DNA of 60,736 nt, from assembly GCF_011045125.1 (NCBI RefSeq), contig NZ_JAAKZF010000037.1, positions 1 to 60,736 on the forward strand. Reading direction: 5' to 3'. The notes under the pieces were generated by a model. That model saw only the letters and a list, made by a program, of their open reading frames with translations. It was not told the DNA's origin and searched no databases. Position 1 is the stretch's first letter, and each line of letters opens with the position of its first letter. The stretch is from Allomesorhizobium camelthorni (GTDB lineage Bacteria > Pseudomonadota > Alphaproteobacteria > Rhizobiales > Rhizobiaceae). Below are positions 37,505-46,483 of the stretch, piece after piece. The position numbers and the translations under genes were made by a program.

Positions 37505-38815
37505 CTACCGGGACCCTTCGAGCCGCGCCTTGACCACCAGCGGCTGAATGAACGGCTCGAGCGCCCGGAGCGTTATGGCGAGCGCGCCGCGCATCTGGTC
37601 GACGGTCGCCGCGCCCGCCGCCATCATCTCGTGGCGAGCTACCTCGTTGACGAGCAGGAAGTTGACTGCGCCGGCCAGCATGTCGCGGTCGCGCACCAGC
37701 TTCGCCCCGCCGCTGTCGATCAGGCGCTGATAGGCCTCGCGAAAATTCTGGACGTTGCGGCCGGCCAGCACGGCGGTGTCGAGCATCGCCGGCTCCAGCG
37801 GGTTCTGCCCGCCCTCCGATGTCAGCGAGCGGCCGACAAAGGCGATCTCGGTCAGGCGCAGATAGAGCCCCATCTCGCCGATCGTGTCGCCGAGCAGTAT
37901 ATCTGTATCCGCCGTGACTTTCGCGCCGGCGCTGCGCCGCGCCACGTTTAGGCCCCTCGCGGTGAACTGCGCGGCGATCGCGTCCGTGCGCTCGGGATGG
38001 CGCGGTACGATGATCGTGATGAGACCCCGATGGCGGCCGCGCAGCATAGCATGGACCTCGGCCGCCACCGCCTCCTCGCCGTCATGGGTGGAGACCGCGG
38101 CCCAAGTTGGGCGCCTGCCGATCTGCCTTTGCAGCGAGGCCAGCGCCTTCTCCTCGGCGGGTGGCGGCACCGTGTCGACCTTCAGATTGCCCGACACGGT
38201 GACCGGCCTTGCGCCGAGCGCCTGGAAGCGCTCACCGTCGGCCTCCGACTGGGCGACCACATGCGCCAGATTCTCGAACAGCGCCTCGGCCAAATAGGCG
38301 CGCTTCTTCCAGGATTTGAAGGAACGGTCGGAAAGCCGGCCGTTGACCAGCACCTGCGGCACCCGCCGCGAGCCGAGTTCCAGTATGGTCATCGGCCAGA
38401 TTTCGGATTCGGCGATGATGGCGAGGTCGGGCTGCCAGTGATCGAGGAAACGGCTTACCGCCGGCTTCAGATCGAGCGGCACATATTGATGGATGACGCC
38501 CTTTCCCAGGCGCTCTTCCGCCACATGCGCGGAGGTCACCGTGCCGGTCGTCAGCACCACATTCACGCCATAGCCCACAATATGCTGCACCAGCGGGACG
38601 ACGGCGATGGTCTCGCCGACGCTCGCGGCATGCACCCAGATCACCGGCCCGCTCGGCCGCTCCCTGCCCGCCAGGCCGTAGCGTTCGCGGCGGCGGGTGC
38701 GATCTTCCTTGCCCTTGGAGGCGCGCCAGGCGACATAGGTGCCGATCAACGGATAGACGGCGCCGCCCGCCAGGCGGTAGCTCGACAGCAATGCGCGCGC
38801 CCAGCGTTCGCTCAT
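37505..38815 (-). CDS. waaA: 3-deoxy-D-manno-octulosonic acid (Kdo) transferase
   Basis: 436 aa GT-B enzyme that transfers Kdo from CMP-Kdo to the lipid A precursor. An N-terminal membrane anchor (about 10-27) is followed by the family sequence VIWVHAASVGETIAVVPL, which includes the catalytic glutamate region, and NGRLSDRSFKSWKK; the C-terminal domain has GGQNPLEPAMLDTAVLAGRN, the nucleotide-binding E-x-A. Its start overlaps the stop of the acyltransferase gene in ATGA (38812-38815), and its stop is one base from lpxK, so all are translated in series. Confidence 0.95.
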   Translation of the reverse strand: MSERWARALLSSYRLAGGAVYPLIGTYVAWRASKGKEDRTRRRERYGLAGRERPSGPVIWVHAASVGETIAVVPLVQHIVGYGVNVVLTTGTVTSAHVAEERLGKGVIHQYVPLDLKPAVSRFLDHWQPDLAIIAESEIWPMTILELGSRRVPQVLVNGRLSDRSFKSWKKRAYLAEALFENLAHVVAQSEADGERFQALGARPVTVSGNLKVDTVPPPAEEKALASLQRQIGRRPTWAAVSTHDGEEAVAAEVHAMLRGRHRGLITIIVPRHPERTDAIAAQFTARGLNVARRSAGAKVTADTDILLGDTIGEMGLYLRLTEIAFVGRSLTSEGGQNPLEPAMLDTAVLAGRNVQNFREAYQRLIDSGGAKLVRDRDMLAGAVNFLLVNEVARHEMMAAGAATVDQMRGALAITLRALEPFIQPLVVKARLEGSR

Positions 38816-39600
38816 CTGGCGCCGTCCGCGATGCGGTAGGCGTCTTCCGTCGCGGCATTGAGCGAGGCGGTCACCTCCTGGCGCTTCAGTTCCATCTCGG
38901 CTTCATCCGCCTTGGCTGAAACGTGGACCAGCTCGCCGAGCGCCACGGCGCAGCGCCCGAACGGCATGTTGACGGTCGTTTTGTCCCAGCTCTTCTGCAG
39001 CACCTTTCGGCGGCTGGTGGTTATCGCCACCGGAACGATCGGCCGGCCTGTCAGCCGCGCCAGCGTCACGATGCCGAGCCCGGCCTGACGGGGCGTTCCA
39101 TGCGGAATGTCTGCGATCATGCAGACATTCATGCCTGCATCGAGCGCCTTTTTCAGGGCGATGAGAGCGCGCGCGCCGCCCTTGTCGAGATGGCGCTTGT
39201 CGGTCCGGCCGCCCGAACCGCGCACTGCCTGCAGGCCGAATTTCTCGACCACAAGCGCGTTGAGCTCGGCGTCGGCGCTGCGCGAGACCATCGCCACCAG
39301 CCCTCGCCCGCGCGGATAGACCGCCGGCGCAAGCAGGTGCTGACCGTGCCACATCGCGACGATGGCCGGCGACATCTCGGCGTTCGCCTTCTCCAGGTCG
39401 GCGGAGCCCTTGGCCAGCGGATTGGTGAACCTGACGAGCCGCAGCCACTGTACCAGCAGGCTGGCGATGGCGCCCTTGACGAAGCGCGACTGCGCCAGCG
39501 GCTTGCGCGCCTTGCGCCAGAAGCGCTTCAGCGCGCCCACGTCGCGCTTTTTCTTGGCCTTGGCCCGGATGGCCGTCGGCGCGCCTGGTCCGGGGGTCAT
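38812..39600 (-). CDS. Lysophospholipid acyltransferase family protein (DUF374)
   Basis: 262 aa. DUF374 proteins belong to the LPLAT superfamily. The H-x4-D-like catalytic text is modified: AMWHGQHLLAPAV gives the histidine region, with VSRSADAELNALVVEKFG and VRGSGGRTDKRH next, and CMIADIPHGTPRQAG as the later substrate motif. It probably acylates a lipid A or phospholipid precursor; this exact gene between pmbA/cysQ and waaA is conserved in Rhizobiales. The start codon shares a base with the DUF4170 stop (TGATG), the stop overlaps the waaA start. Confidence 0.9.
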   Translation of the reverse strand: MTPGPGAPTAIRAKAKKKRDVGALKRFWRKARKPLAQSRFVKGAIASLLVQWLRLVRFTNPLAKGSADLEKANAEMSPAIVAMWHGQHLLAPAVYPRGRGLVAMVSRSADAELNALVVEKFGLQAVRGSGGRTDKRHLDKGGARALIALKKALDAGMNVCMIADIPHGTPRQAGLGIVTLARLTGRPIVPVAITTSRRKVLQKSWDKTTVNMPFGRCAVALGELVHVSAKADEAEMELKRQEVTASLNAATEDAYRIADGAR

Positions 39601-39869
39601 CAGCTTGAACCGGACGCCTTGGCCTCTGGCTGCAGCAGGCGGTGCAGATGGACCACGAAGTAGCGCATATGGGCGTTGTCGACGCTGGCCTGCGCCTTGG
39701 CTTTCCAGGCCGTCTTCGCCGACGCGTAGTCGGGATAGATGCCGACTATGTCGAGCGCGTCGAGATCGCGGAACTCGGTCGAGCCCAGCGACTTCAGTTC
39801 GCCTCCGAACACCAGATGCAAAAGCTGCTTTTTTCCGTCTTCCTCGGCCATCGTCTTTTCTGAATCCAT
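39600..39869 (-). CDS. DUF4170 domain protein
   Basis: 89 aa from ATG 39869; ATG 39851 (EEDGKKQLLHLVFGG begins soon after) is as likely since neither has a strong binding site. The family text is KQLLHLVFGGELKSL, FRDLDALDIVGIYPDYASAK and AHMRYFVVHLHRLL. These small proteins have no known function and are found beside inositol-phosphatase (cysQ-like) genes in Rhizobiales, as here. It is part of the run pointing toward waaA and lpxK. Confidence 0.85.
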   Translation of the reverse strand: MDSEKTMAEEDGKKQLLHLVFGGELKSLGSTEFRDLDALDIVGIYPDYASAKTAWKAKAQASVDNAHMRYFVVHLHRLLQPEAKASGSS

Positions 39870-39930
39870 GTTTGGCAAACCGCCATTTGTCTAAAGCAGT
39901 TCGGTTCGGTTTGAAACCATTTCCGGCTGC

Positions 39931-40734
39931 TTACGCTTCCTCGGCGATCACGCGGCCCATCACGTCCAGCAACCTGCCGCTGCCGGCAACGAGCTTGCCA
40001 TGCGTGGTGACCGCGCCGCCATAGACCGGAGGCTTGCCGTTGTAGGTCAGCACCTTGCCGCCGGCCTCGCGCAATATCAGGTCGGCGGCGGCAAGATCCC
40101 AGTCCTGCGCATTCGGCTTGACGAAGGTCGCATCGAGCTTGCCGTCCGCGATCATCGCGATCCGATATGCCAGCGACGGTATGTAGGCGATCGGCCGGCA
40201 TCGGTCGCGCCAGTTCTGCGGCATCGAATTGATCATCTGCTTGGGGCCGGCGATTTCAGGCGCGTCGCCGATCTCGCGCACCTTCACCGGCGCACCATTC
40301 TTCATAGCGCCGGCGCCGGACGCCGCCCAGAAGGTCTCCTCGCGCCCCGGGCATTCGAGCACGCCCGCGATCGGCGCGCCCTCCTCGACCACCGCGATGC
40401 TGACGCACCATTCGGTCCTGCCGTCGAGAAAGCCGCGCGTGCCGTCGATCGGATCGACCACGAAGAGACGCCGCGAGCCCAACCTTTCCGCCGAGTCGAG
40501 CGTCTCCTCCGACAGCCAGCCATAATCGGGCCGCGCCGCCAGCAACATCTCGCGCAAATAGCGGTCGACCGCGAAATCGGCCTCGCTGACCGGCGATTGG
40601 CCAGTCTTCATCCACACTTCCGGGCTTTGCCTGAAGTAGCGCAGCGCGATCTTGCCGGCCTCGCGCGCCGCCTCGCGCAGCAGCGGCAGATCGCTGGTCG
40701 CCTCGGCCGCATCCACTCGATCAGCTGCCTGCAA
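39931..40734 (-). CDS. cysQ: 3'(2'),5'-bisphosphate nucleotidase (inositol monophosphatase family)
   Basis: 267 aa from TTG 40734, which overlaps the end of pmbA by 14 bases; GTG 40716 is an alternative that avoids the overlap. The Li-sensitive phosphatase signatures are present: SEET (75-78), DPIDGT (94-99) and WDLAAAD (212-218), which hold two or three metal ions. CysQ removes the 3' phosphate of PAP formed in sulfate assimilation or sulfation; some alphaproteobacterial members may act on inositol phosphates instead. The first gene after pmbA in the leftward run. Confidence 0.88.
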   Translation of the reverse strand: MQAADRVDAAEATSDLPLLREAAREAGKIALRYFRQSPEVWMKTGQSPVSEADFAVDRYLREMLLAARPDYGWLSEETLDSAERLGSRRLFVVDPIDGTRGFLDGRTEWCVSIAVVEEGAPIAGVLECPGREETFWAASGAGAMKNGAPVKVREIGDAPEIAGPKQMINSMPQNWRDRCRPIAYIPSLAYRIAMIADGKLDATFVKPNAQDWDLAAADLILREAGGKVLTYNGKPPVYGGAVTTHGKLVAGSGRLLDVMGRVIAEEA

Positions 40735-42064
40735 GGGTCATCCCTTCGATCAGCAGCGTCGGCGCGGCGGTGGCGAAGTTGCGGTCGAGATCGCTAGCCG
40801 GGACCATATTCAGGAACATGTCCTTGAGGTTCGAGGCGATGGTCACCTCCGAAATCGGATAGGCGAGTTCGCCATTCTCGATCCAGAAACCCGACGCGCC
40901 GCGGCTGTATTCGCCGGTGATCATGTTGACGCCCTGCCCGAACACTTCGGTGACGTAAAAGCCTGTCTTCAGCGAAGCGATCAGTTCCTCAGGCGTTCTT
41001 TCTCCGGGCTCGATCGACAGATTGGTCGACGAAGGCGACACCGACGAGCCGCTGCGCGAGCCGCGGCCATTGGTCTTCAGCCCCAGCTCCTTTGCCGCCG
41101 AGGTCGACAGGAACCAGTGCTTGAGCACGCCTCTTTCGACCATCGTCAGCTTCTGTCCCTCGACGCCTTCGCCGTCGAACGGCCGCGAGGCCTGGCCCCG
41201 CACGCGGAGCGGTTCGTCAATCACGGTGATGGCGGCCGCCGCTACCTGCTTACCCATCATGTCGCGCAGGAAGCTGGTCTTGCGCGCGACCGACGCGCCA
41301 TTGATTGCGCCGGCGAGATGGCTGGCGATACCGCGCGCCACGCGCGGATCGAAGACCACGTTCACCGGCCCGGTCTTGGCCTTCCGGGCATTCAGCCTGC
41401 GCACCGCGCGTTCGGCCGCCTGCCGTCCGACCCATTGCGGCGAATCGAGGTCGACGAAATGCTGGCGCGAGGAAAACTCGTAGTCGCGCTCCATGCTCGT
41501 GCCCTCGCCAGCGATCACGCTGGCCGAGCGCGAGAAGCGCGAGCCGACATAGTGGCCGAGGAAGCCGTGTGACGTCGCCAGCACCAGGCCGCCAAGCCCG
41601 GCGCTCGCGCTGCTGCCGCTGGAATTGGTGACGCCGGGCACGGCCAGCGCGGCTTCCTCGGCGGCGAGCGCATCCTCCTTCAGCTTTTCAGCGGAGACGG
41701 CGGTCGGGTCGAAGAGATCGAGATCGCGGATTTTCGAAGCAAGCAGCGAAGCGTCGGCCAGGCCCTGATACGGATCTTCGGGCGAAACCTTGGCCATCGC
41801 CACGGCCCGTTCGGCGAGCGTCTTCGGATCGGAAGCGGCGGTCGCCGAAACGCTGGCGACCCGCTGGCCGACGAAGACCCGCAGCGAAACATCGTCGCTT
41901 TCGGATGCTTCGGTTCCCTCGACCTTGCCGAGACGCACCGACACGCTGGTCGAGCGGCCACGCACCGCGACTGCATCCGCAGCATCGGCGCCGGCCGCCT
42001 TGGCGGCCTCCACAAGGGCCGCGACCCGGTCGGTCAGTTTCGCGGCATCGGGCGCTTCATTCAT
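40721..42064 (-). CDS. pmbA: TldD/PmbA-family metalloprotease subunit
   Basis: 447 aa from ATG 42064. PmbA (TldE) pairs with TldD as a protease that processes small peptides such as microcin B17 and breaks up CcdA. PmbA lacks the HExxxH zinc site of TldD, as here. The family text includes VRLGKVEGTEASESDDVSL at the N-terminus, NSSGSSASAGLGGLVLATSHG in the middle and, near the end, NMITGEYSRGASGFWIENGE. TldD is not in the window. The opening of the leftward run toward cysQ and lipid A genes. Confidence 0.93.
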   Translation of the reverse strand: MNEAPDAAKLTDRVAALVEAAKAAGADAADAVAVRGRSTSVSVRLGKVEGTEASESDDVSLRVFVGQRVASVSATAASDPKTLAERAVAMAKVSPEDPYQGLADASLLASKIRDLDLFDPTAVSAEKLKEDALAAEEAALAVPGVTNSSGSSASAGLGGLVLATSHGFLGHYVGSRFSRSASVIAGEGTSMERDYEFSSRQHFVDLDSPQWVGRQAAERAVRRLNARKAKTGPVNVVFDPRVARGIASHLAGAINGASVARKTSFLRDMMGKQVAAAAITVIDEPLRVRGQASRPFDGEGVEGQKLTMVERGVLKHWFLSTSAAKELGLKTNGRGSRSGSSVSPSSTNLSIEPGERTPEELIASLKTGFYVTEVFGQGVNMITGEYSRGASGFWIENGELAYPISEVTIASNLKDMFLNMVPASDLDRNFATAAPTLLIEGMTLAGS

Positions 42065-42208
42065 TGGATCAGTCCTGTTCGGTTCGCATGGGCGGTGCAT
42101 GCGCTGCCTGCACCATCTATTGCCCCGCCCCCGCTCGTGCAATGGCGCAAGAGGCCACAGGCCCGCCGCCGGCCATCCGGCCCCTTGGCCGGCACAGGCC
42201 CGAAGCGG

Positions 42209-43054
42209 CTACAATTGCTCGACCTTTTCGCGCACGGCGACCGCCTTCTCCACCGCGTGCTTCAGTTCGTCCTTGATTGCAGCGGTCTCGTGCATCACCG
42301 CGTCGATCTTCAGGAAATTGAGCGCGCGGAAACGCGAAACCGGCGGCCGCAGGAATATATCGGGCTGGCTTTGCAGCAGCTTGGCGGCGATGATCGACTG
42401 CATCATCAATTGCGACGCGCCGAACATCAGGTCGATCGAATTGGGTTTTTTGCGGCCGTTTTCGTCCGGCGCGCCGACGACATCGATGGCGATCACGATA
42501 TCGGCTTCGCCGGTGACGAGGTCGAACGGGACGGGGTTATAAATTCCGCCATCAATCAGCAGCCGTCCGTTGCGGCGGACCGGGCGGAACACTGCCGGGA
42601 TCGCCGCCGACGCGGCAAGCGCCGAATGCAGGTCGCCTTCGCTGAAAACCTCCAGGCTATGGCCGAAGAAGTCGGTGGCGGTGACCTTCAGCGGAATCTG
42701 CAGTTCGGCGAAGGTGTCGGGGATCGCGTCGGGCAGGAACGCCTTGATAATGCGTTCGATGTTGAACTGGCTGACGCGTATTCCGCTTTCCATGACCTCG
42801 GCGAAGCTGCCCGGCCGGGCGCGCCACATGCGGCTCGCCACCTCGGTGCGCCGGCAGAGCACCGAGCGGGAAAAGTCGTGGATTTCCTTGCCGGTCATCC
42901 CGGCGGCCATCCCCGCGCCCATGATCGCGCCGATCGACGAGCCGGATATGGCGACCGGCCTGATGCCGAGTTCGTCCAGCGCCTCGATGACATGAATGTG
43001 AGCGAGGCCGCGCGCCCCGCCGCCGCCGAAGGCTATCGCGAAGGTCGGCATCAT
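42209..43054 (-). CDS. Patatin-like phospholipase (RssA/YchK type)
   Basis: 281 aa. Serine lipase with catalytic Ser-Asp dyad. The oxyanion hole is GGGGARG (10-16), the nucleophile elbow GSSIG (38-42, S40) and the aspartate D168 in LIDGGIYNP. Substrates are membrane phospholipids or related esters; no signal peptide, so cytosolic or membrane-associated. The start overlaps the M16 stop (ATGA, 43051-43054), so it is co-translated with the peptidase pair. Confidence 0.92.
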   Translation of the reverse strand: MMPTFAIAFGGGGARGLAHIHVIEALDELGIRPVAISGSSIGAIMGAGMAAGMTGKEIHDFSRSVLCRRTEVASRMWRARPGSFAEVMESGIRVSQFNIERIIKAFLPDAIPDTFAELQIPLKVTATDFFGHSLEVFSEGDLHSALAASAAIPAVFRPVRRNGRLLIDGGIYNPVPFDLVTGEADIVIAIDVVGAPDENGRKKPNSIDLMFGASQLMMQSIIAAKLLQSQPDIFLRPPVSRFRALNFLKIDAVMHETAAIKDELKHAVEKAVAVREKVEQL

Positions 43055-44415
43055 CCCCTATTCCCGCCCGCCACTGCCGGCCCGACGATGAGCACGGCTG
43101 GTTCGGCCAGGAGCAGCTTCCGAGCAGCCGCCTTTGCGTCTTCCAGCGTAACCGAATTGATCAGGTCCGCGCGCCGATCGATATAGTCGATGCCGAGATC
43201 CTCTATCTGCAACTCCACCAGCGTAGCGGCGATTGCAGCTGATGAATCCAGATTGTTGATGGCATAGGAGCCGATCAGATACTTTTTCGCCGCTTCAAGT
43301 TCGGCCTCGGTAGGCCCCTCCTCGGCCATCTGGCGAACGATATCGCGAATGACGGCAAGCGTTTCGTCGGCCTTGTCGGCGCGGGTCGAGGTGCCGATCA
43401 CCAGCGCTGTGGCGTGCTCGTGATTGACGATCGAAGAGCTGATTCCATAGGTGAGGCCGCGCCTCTCGCGCACCTCGTCGAACAAGCGCGACGAAAACGA
43501 TCCGCCGCCGAGCACGTGGTTCATCAGCACGGCGCCGTAGAATTCCGGCTCCTCACGTTCGATGCCGGGATAGGCAAGCTGCAGCGAAGCCTGCGGCAGT
43601 GCATATTCGACACGGATCTCCTGGTCGAGCCTGGGCTCCACATAGTCGACAGCCCGCAGCGCCGGCTTTTCCGGCAGGCCGGAAAACAGCCTGTCCAGTT
43701 CGTTGGCGAGCGTCTTGGCGTCGATTGCGCCCACCACCGCCACATGCAGATTGCCGCGGGCGAAATTTGCCTTGTGGAAGGCCCGAAGATCCTCGGCACC
43801 GATCGCTGCCAGCGACGCCTCCGTGCCCTCGTCGCGCCGCGCATAGGGATGGTCGCCGTAGAGTGCGGCAGCCCATTGATACTGCGCCGCCGTTTCGGGA
43901 TCGCGCTGGCTGGAAACAATGCCCGAAACGACCTGCCCGCGAATGCGGTCGATCGGCGCCGCATCGAAACGCGGCTTCTCGATCGCGAGTTGCAGGAGCG
44001 CAAACGCCTCGTCCTTGCGCTCAGCCAGCATTCGCATCGACCCGTAAACATGGTCGCGGCCCGCGTTGAATCGCATCTCGGCGCCGGCATTATCGAGCTG
44101 GATCTGGAAGGCCTCGCTGTCGAGATCGCCCGCACCCTCGTCGAAAAGCCCGGTCATCAGGTTTGCGAGCCCCTCCTTGCCCGGCGGGTCCTGCGTGCTG
44201 CCGCCTTCGAAGGCGAAGCGGATGGCAATGATCGGGACCGAATAGTCCTCGACCAGCCACGCGGTGACGCCGCTTTTCGACGTCACTTCCTGGATGCGGA
44301 CCTCGGCCCTGGCCAACACAGCCGGAAGCACAAGGAACAACACGGACAAGAAGAAGGTCGCGGCAAGCGCGCTCGCCCGCAGCCGCAGATCCGCAATGAA
44401 TGTCATGCCGTTCAT
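43051..44415 (-). CDS. M16 peptidase family protein, non-catalytic subunit
   Basis: 454 aa with a signal peptide (hydrophobic run about 18-34, ending LARAEV). It follows the M16 architecture with two similar halves, but the zinc motif HxxEH is absent: at the expected place the text reads KEGLANLMTGLFDEGAG. The second-half motif RRGLTYGISS is retained. Such proteins form heterodimers with an active partner and supply the substrate-binding R/Y motif. The active partner is encoded directly upstream (45829-44423), seven bases away, so the two act together, probably in the periplasm. Confidence 0.9.
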   Translation of the reverse strand: MNGMTFIADLRLRASALAATFFLSVLFLVLPAVLARAEVRIQEVTSKSGVTAWLVEDYSVPIIAIRFAFEGGSTQDPPGKEGLANLMTGLFDEGAGDLDSEAFQIQLDNAGAEMRFNAGRDHVYGSMRMLAERKDEAFALLQLAIEKPRFDAAPIDRIRGQVVSGIVSSQRDPETAAQYQWAAALYGDHPYARRDEGTEASLAAIGAEDLRAFHKANFARGNLHVAVVGAIDAKTLANELDRLFSGLPEKPALRAVDYVEPRLDQEIRVEYALPQASLQLAYPGIEREEPEFYGAVLMNHVLGGGSFSSRLFDEVRERRGLTYGISSSIVNHEHATALVIGTSTRADKADETLAVIRDIVRQMAEEGPTEAELEAAKKYLIGSYAINNLDSSAAIAATLVELQIEDLGIDYIDRRADLINSVTLEDAKAAARKLLLAEPAVLIVGPAVAGGNRG

Positions 44416-44422
44416 ATGGAAC

Positions 44423-45829
44423 TCAATTCCGCGCTGTTTCTTCGGGAAGCAGATATCCGGTCACGGCCACATCCGGCTTCAGGTATTTCGCCGCGACCGC
44501 CTGGACCTGGTCGGCGGTCACGGCCCTTATCCGGTCTGGCCATTCCTGCACGTCCTCGACCGTTCCGCCCGTTGCGAGCGTCTGTCCGTATATGTTGGCC
44601 ATGCTCGACTGGTTGTCTCGCGCAAAGACTATGCTGCGCACAAAACGGTCCTTGGCGGCGTCGAGTTCCGCATCGGTGACCCCGCTGGTGATGATACGGG
44701 CGATCTCCACCTCGATCGCGGCTTCGACCTTTTCCAGACCTTCCGCGCCATGCGGCGCACCGTAAACGGTAAAGCTCGATGAATCGAGCATCGTTCCGCT
44801 GAAATAGGCGCCAGTACCGGCGGCGATCCGGTTCTTCACCACCAGTTCCTGATAGAGCCGGCTGCGCGTGCCGCCGCCCAGTATCTCTGACAAAAGGTCC
44901 AGCGCCTCGGCTTCGCCGGGCTCGGCGCTGGTGTAGGACGGCGTCACCCAGTTTCTGGATACGCTCGGGATCGACACACGCTCGTCGGTCAGGGTCACGG
45001 TGCGCTTCGTGTTCTGCTCGGGTTCCTGGGGACGCACCCGCGGCGGCAGGTCGGGTCCGCGCGGCACCTCGCCGTATGTCTTTTCGGCCAGCGTGCGCAC
45101 CGTCGCCGGCTCGACATCGCCGGCCACCACCAGGATCGCGTTGTTGGGCGCATAGTAGCGGTCGTAGAAGGCCACCGCATCGTCGCGGTTCAGCTTTTCC
45201 ATTTCGTGCATCCAGCCGATGACCGGGATGCGGTAGGGGTGGTTCTGGTAGAGCGTCGCCTGGACTTCCTCGCTGAGCAGCGCTTCCGGATTGCCGTCGA
45301 CGCGCGAGCGCCGCTCCTCAAGGATCACGTCCCGCTCGGGGCCGATCACCTGATCGGTCAGGATCAGGTTGCGCATGCGGTCGGCCTCGAACGACATCAT
45401 AGTCTTGAGCGCTTCGGGCGAAACCTGCTGATAGTAGGCGGTATAGTCGTATGAGGTGAAGGCGTTCTCGCTGCCGCCGATCTCGGCGATCTTTCGCCCA
45501 AACTCGCCGGCCTTGTGCGTCGAGGTCCCCTTGAACATCAGATGCTCGAAGAAATGCGCGATGCCGGATTTTCCGGGCGGCTCGTCGGCGCTGCCGATCT
45601 TGTACCAGACCATATGGGTGACGATCGGCGCACGGTGGTCCGGGATCACCACCACTTCCATCCCGTTGCTGAGCAGGAAGTTCTCCACCTGCTGCTCTTG
45701 CTGCTGTTGGGGCTGGCTCGCCGTTTCGCCCCAGGCGGCTGCAGGCGCAAACGCCGCCGTCAGCAGCAACAGGCAGCCGGCGATAGCGCGCCGTCCGGAT
45801 TGTGGCAGGGATTGAGCATGAAAGTTCAT
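44423..45829 (-). CDS. M16 family zinc metallopeptidase, catalytic subunit
   Basis: 468 aa. Signal peptide with cleavage region near AAAWGET (about 30-36), followed by a Gln-rich spacer. The inverted zinc motif is HFFEH (92-96) in [14 protein letters not shown], and the third ligand lies in the downstream helix MMSFEADRM. The C-terminal half lacks a zinc site. Processing peptidases of this group cleave exported or misfolded peptides. It precedes the non-catalytic partner and the patatin-like gene in one leftward operon. Confidence 0.93.
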   Translation of the reverse strand: MNFHAQSLPQSGRRAIAGCLLLLTAAFAPAAAWGETASQPQQQQEQQVENFLLSNGMEVVVIPDHRAPIVTHMVWYKIGSADEPPGKSGIAHFFEHLMFKGTSTHKAGEFGRKIAEIGGSENAFTSYDYTAYYQQVSPEALKTMMSFEADRMRNLILTDQVIGPERDVILEERRSRVDGNPEALLSEEVQATLYQNHPYRIPVIGWMHEMEKLNRDDAVAFYDRYYAPNNAILVVAGDVEPATVRTLAEKTYGEVPRGPDLPPRVRPQEPEQNTKRTVTLTDERVSIPSVSRNWVTPSYTSAEPGEAEALDLLSEILGGGTRSRLYQELVVKNRIAAGTGAYFSGTMLDSSSFTVYGAPHGAEGLEKVEAAIEVEIARIITSGVTDAELDAAKDRFVRSIVFARDNQSSMANIYGQTLATGGTVEDVQEWPDRIRAVTADQVQAVAAKYLKPDVAVTGYLLPEETARN

Positions 45830-45928
45830 CGGCGGCTCCTGCGCATCAATAGCTGGGACGGGTATATGCAGTGCGGCAACCCCACGGAAAGTTAATTGTT
45901 GGTCATGTGGGTGCTGACAGGGCCGGAT

Positions 45929-46483
45929 TCACGCGTATTCGATGAAGCGTATGGTGGTTTCGCCATAGTCGCGCTCGTCGATGATCGAAAAGCCCTCGCC
46001 TGGGTCGAATGAAGCGGCGGCCGCTTCCTCCACCACGCAAAGCGCGCCGGGCGAGAGCCAGCCGCCGGCCCGCGCGGAGCACAGCGCCCGCTCGCCGAGC
46101 GCCCTGCCATAGGGCGGATCGGCAAAGACCAGCCCGAAAGGCTGCACGGTCCCGGCCTCGCCGAGGCCTGTCGCGTCGCGCCGGAATATCTTTGTGCGCC
46201 CGGTGAGCCCGAACGCCTCGACATTGTCGCGGATCAGGCCGCGGCCTTCGGCCGAATCCTCGATGAACATGCAAAATGAAGCGCCGCGCGACATCGCTTC
46301 CAGCCCGAGCGCGCCGGTTCCGGCGAACAGGTCGAGGACGCGCGCGCCCTCCAGCCGGTCGAGGAAACGGTGCGCCAGAACGTTGAACACCGCCTCCCGC
46401 GTGCGGTCGGTGGTCGGGCGGATGGCATTGGTGCGCGGCGTGGCAAGCGGCCTGCCGCGAAACTCACCGCCGACGATCCGCAT
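45929..46483 (-). CDS. rsmD: 16S rRNA (guanine-966 N2)-methyltransferase
   Basis: 184 aa from ATG 46483. Class I SAM-dependent methyltransferase that modifies G966 of 16S rRNA. The SAM-binding loop is LDLFAGTGALGLEAMSRGAS (about 50-69); the catalytic DPPY is at 122-125. The N-terminal IRPTTDRTREAVFN is the RNA-contact signature of RsmD. Its start overlaps the 3' end of rluB by 20 bases, so they are translationally linked. Confidence 0.95.
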   Translation of the reverse strand: MRIVGGEFRGRPLATPRTNAIRPTTDRTREAVFNVLAHRFLDRLEGARVLDLFAGTGALGLEAMSRGASFCMFIEDSAEGRGLIRDNVEAFGLTGRTKIFRRDATGLGEAGTVQPFGLVFADPPYGRALGERALCSARAGGWLSPGALCVVEEAAAASFDPGEGFSIIDERDYGETTIRFIEYA

